64,000 nt of DNA from Hyphomicrobiaceae bacterium (lineage in GTDB: Bacteria > Pseudomonadota > Alphaproteobacteria > Rhizobiales > Devosiaceae), in NCBI GenBank assembly GCA_020638095.1, contig JACKJF010000004.1, positions 310,001 through 374,000 of the forward strand, in the 5' to 3' direction. The notes beneath the pieces were generated by a model. It was not told where the DNA came from, ran no database searches, and saw nothing but the letters and a program-made list of their open reading frames with translations. Shown here one piece after another: positions 63,999 through 64,000 of this stretch. Position 1 is the first letter of the stretch. Each line of letters opens with the position of its first letter. Made by a program: the position numbers and the translations under genes.

Positions 63999-64000
63999 GC

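Overview
The window is GC-rich bacterial chromosome, almost fully coding, and its content points to an alphaproteobacterium of the order Hyphomicrobiales (Rhizobiales). The main reasons are gene order and regulation: a PDH operon whose E1-beta carries its own lipoyl domain; lipA-ratA-cinA-ispDF; dusB(nifR3)-ntrB-ntrC-ntrY-ntrX-trkA-trkH-hfq-hflX-mazG; tpiA-secG-pyrG; ppiD-trpE-trpG-trpD-trpC-moaC-moeA-lexA; and lpxI with lpxA/lpxB. lexA has the GTTC-N7-GTTC SOS box typical of Alphaproteobacteria. A Devosiaceae-like member is my guess, not something the sequence proves. I found no rRNA, tRNA, CRISPR array, insertion sequence or prophage.

Region 1 (1-10.7 kb, + strand) covers central carbon metabolism. 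An FtsB-like division protein precedes pdhA, pdhB, pdhC, lpdA and lipA, so the pyruvate dehydrogenase complex and its lipoate maker lie together. The PDH genes are interleaved with extra genes: two VOC/glyoxalase-fold proteins around a two-helix membrane protein, a yeast-type (FCY1-like) cytosine deaminase between pdhB and pdhC, an SGNH esterase and a YdcH/DUF465 protein. Three tiny membrane proteins lie between lpdA and lipA.

Region 2 (10.7-25.5 kb) holds cinA and ispDF (- strand), then dusB and the two nitrogen-related two-component systems NtrBC and NtrYX, TrkA/TrkH potassium uptake, Hfq, HflX and MazG. NtrX has a degenerate AAA+ domain.

Region 3 (25.5-28.0 kb) is accessory: an unrecognised 151-aa protein, a 336-bp AT-richer spacer with a 16-bp perfect palindrome, and two tandem paralogous genes for secreted proteins. 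Each of these is three copies of a ~46-residue repeat with a DNF...AAGY...EGY signature, and each is followed by a matching terminator. A glutathione peroxidase follows. The repeat-protein pair is the best candidate here for something poorly described.

Region 4 (28.0-39.7 kb) contains pyrG, secG and tpiA (-), then ppiD, the trpEGDC run, moaC, moeA and lexA (+). lexA is preceded by two SOS boxes in opposite orientation. Region 5 (39.8-44.15 kb) is a sugar-acid catabolic cluster: an IlvD/EDD dehydratase diverging from a KDGal kinase, KDPGal aldolase and SMP-30 lactonase. It appears to be inserted between lexA and comEC, which I believe adjoin in relatives.

Region 6 (44.15-64 kb) holds comEC (-), gltX and gltA (+), and then a long - strand envelope and translation run. 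Read in the direction of transcription it is dnaE (cut by the window edge), rpsB, tsf, pyrH, frr, uppS, cdsA, rseP, bamA, lpxD, fabZ, lpxA, lpxI, lpxB. rpsB carries an extra C-terminal helix-hairpin-helix-like module. A strong intrinsic terminator lies in the short gap between bamA and lpxD, where many genomes run straight through.
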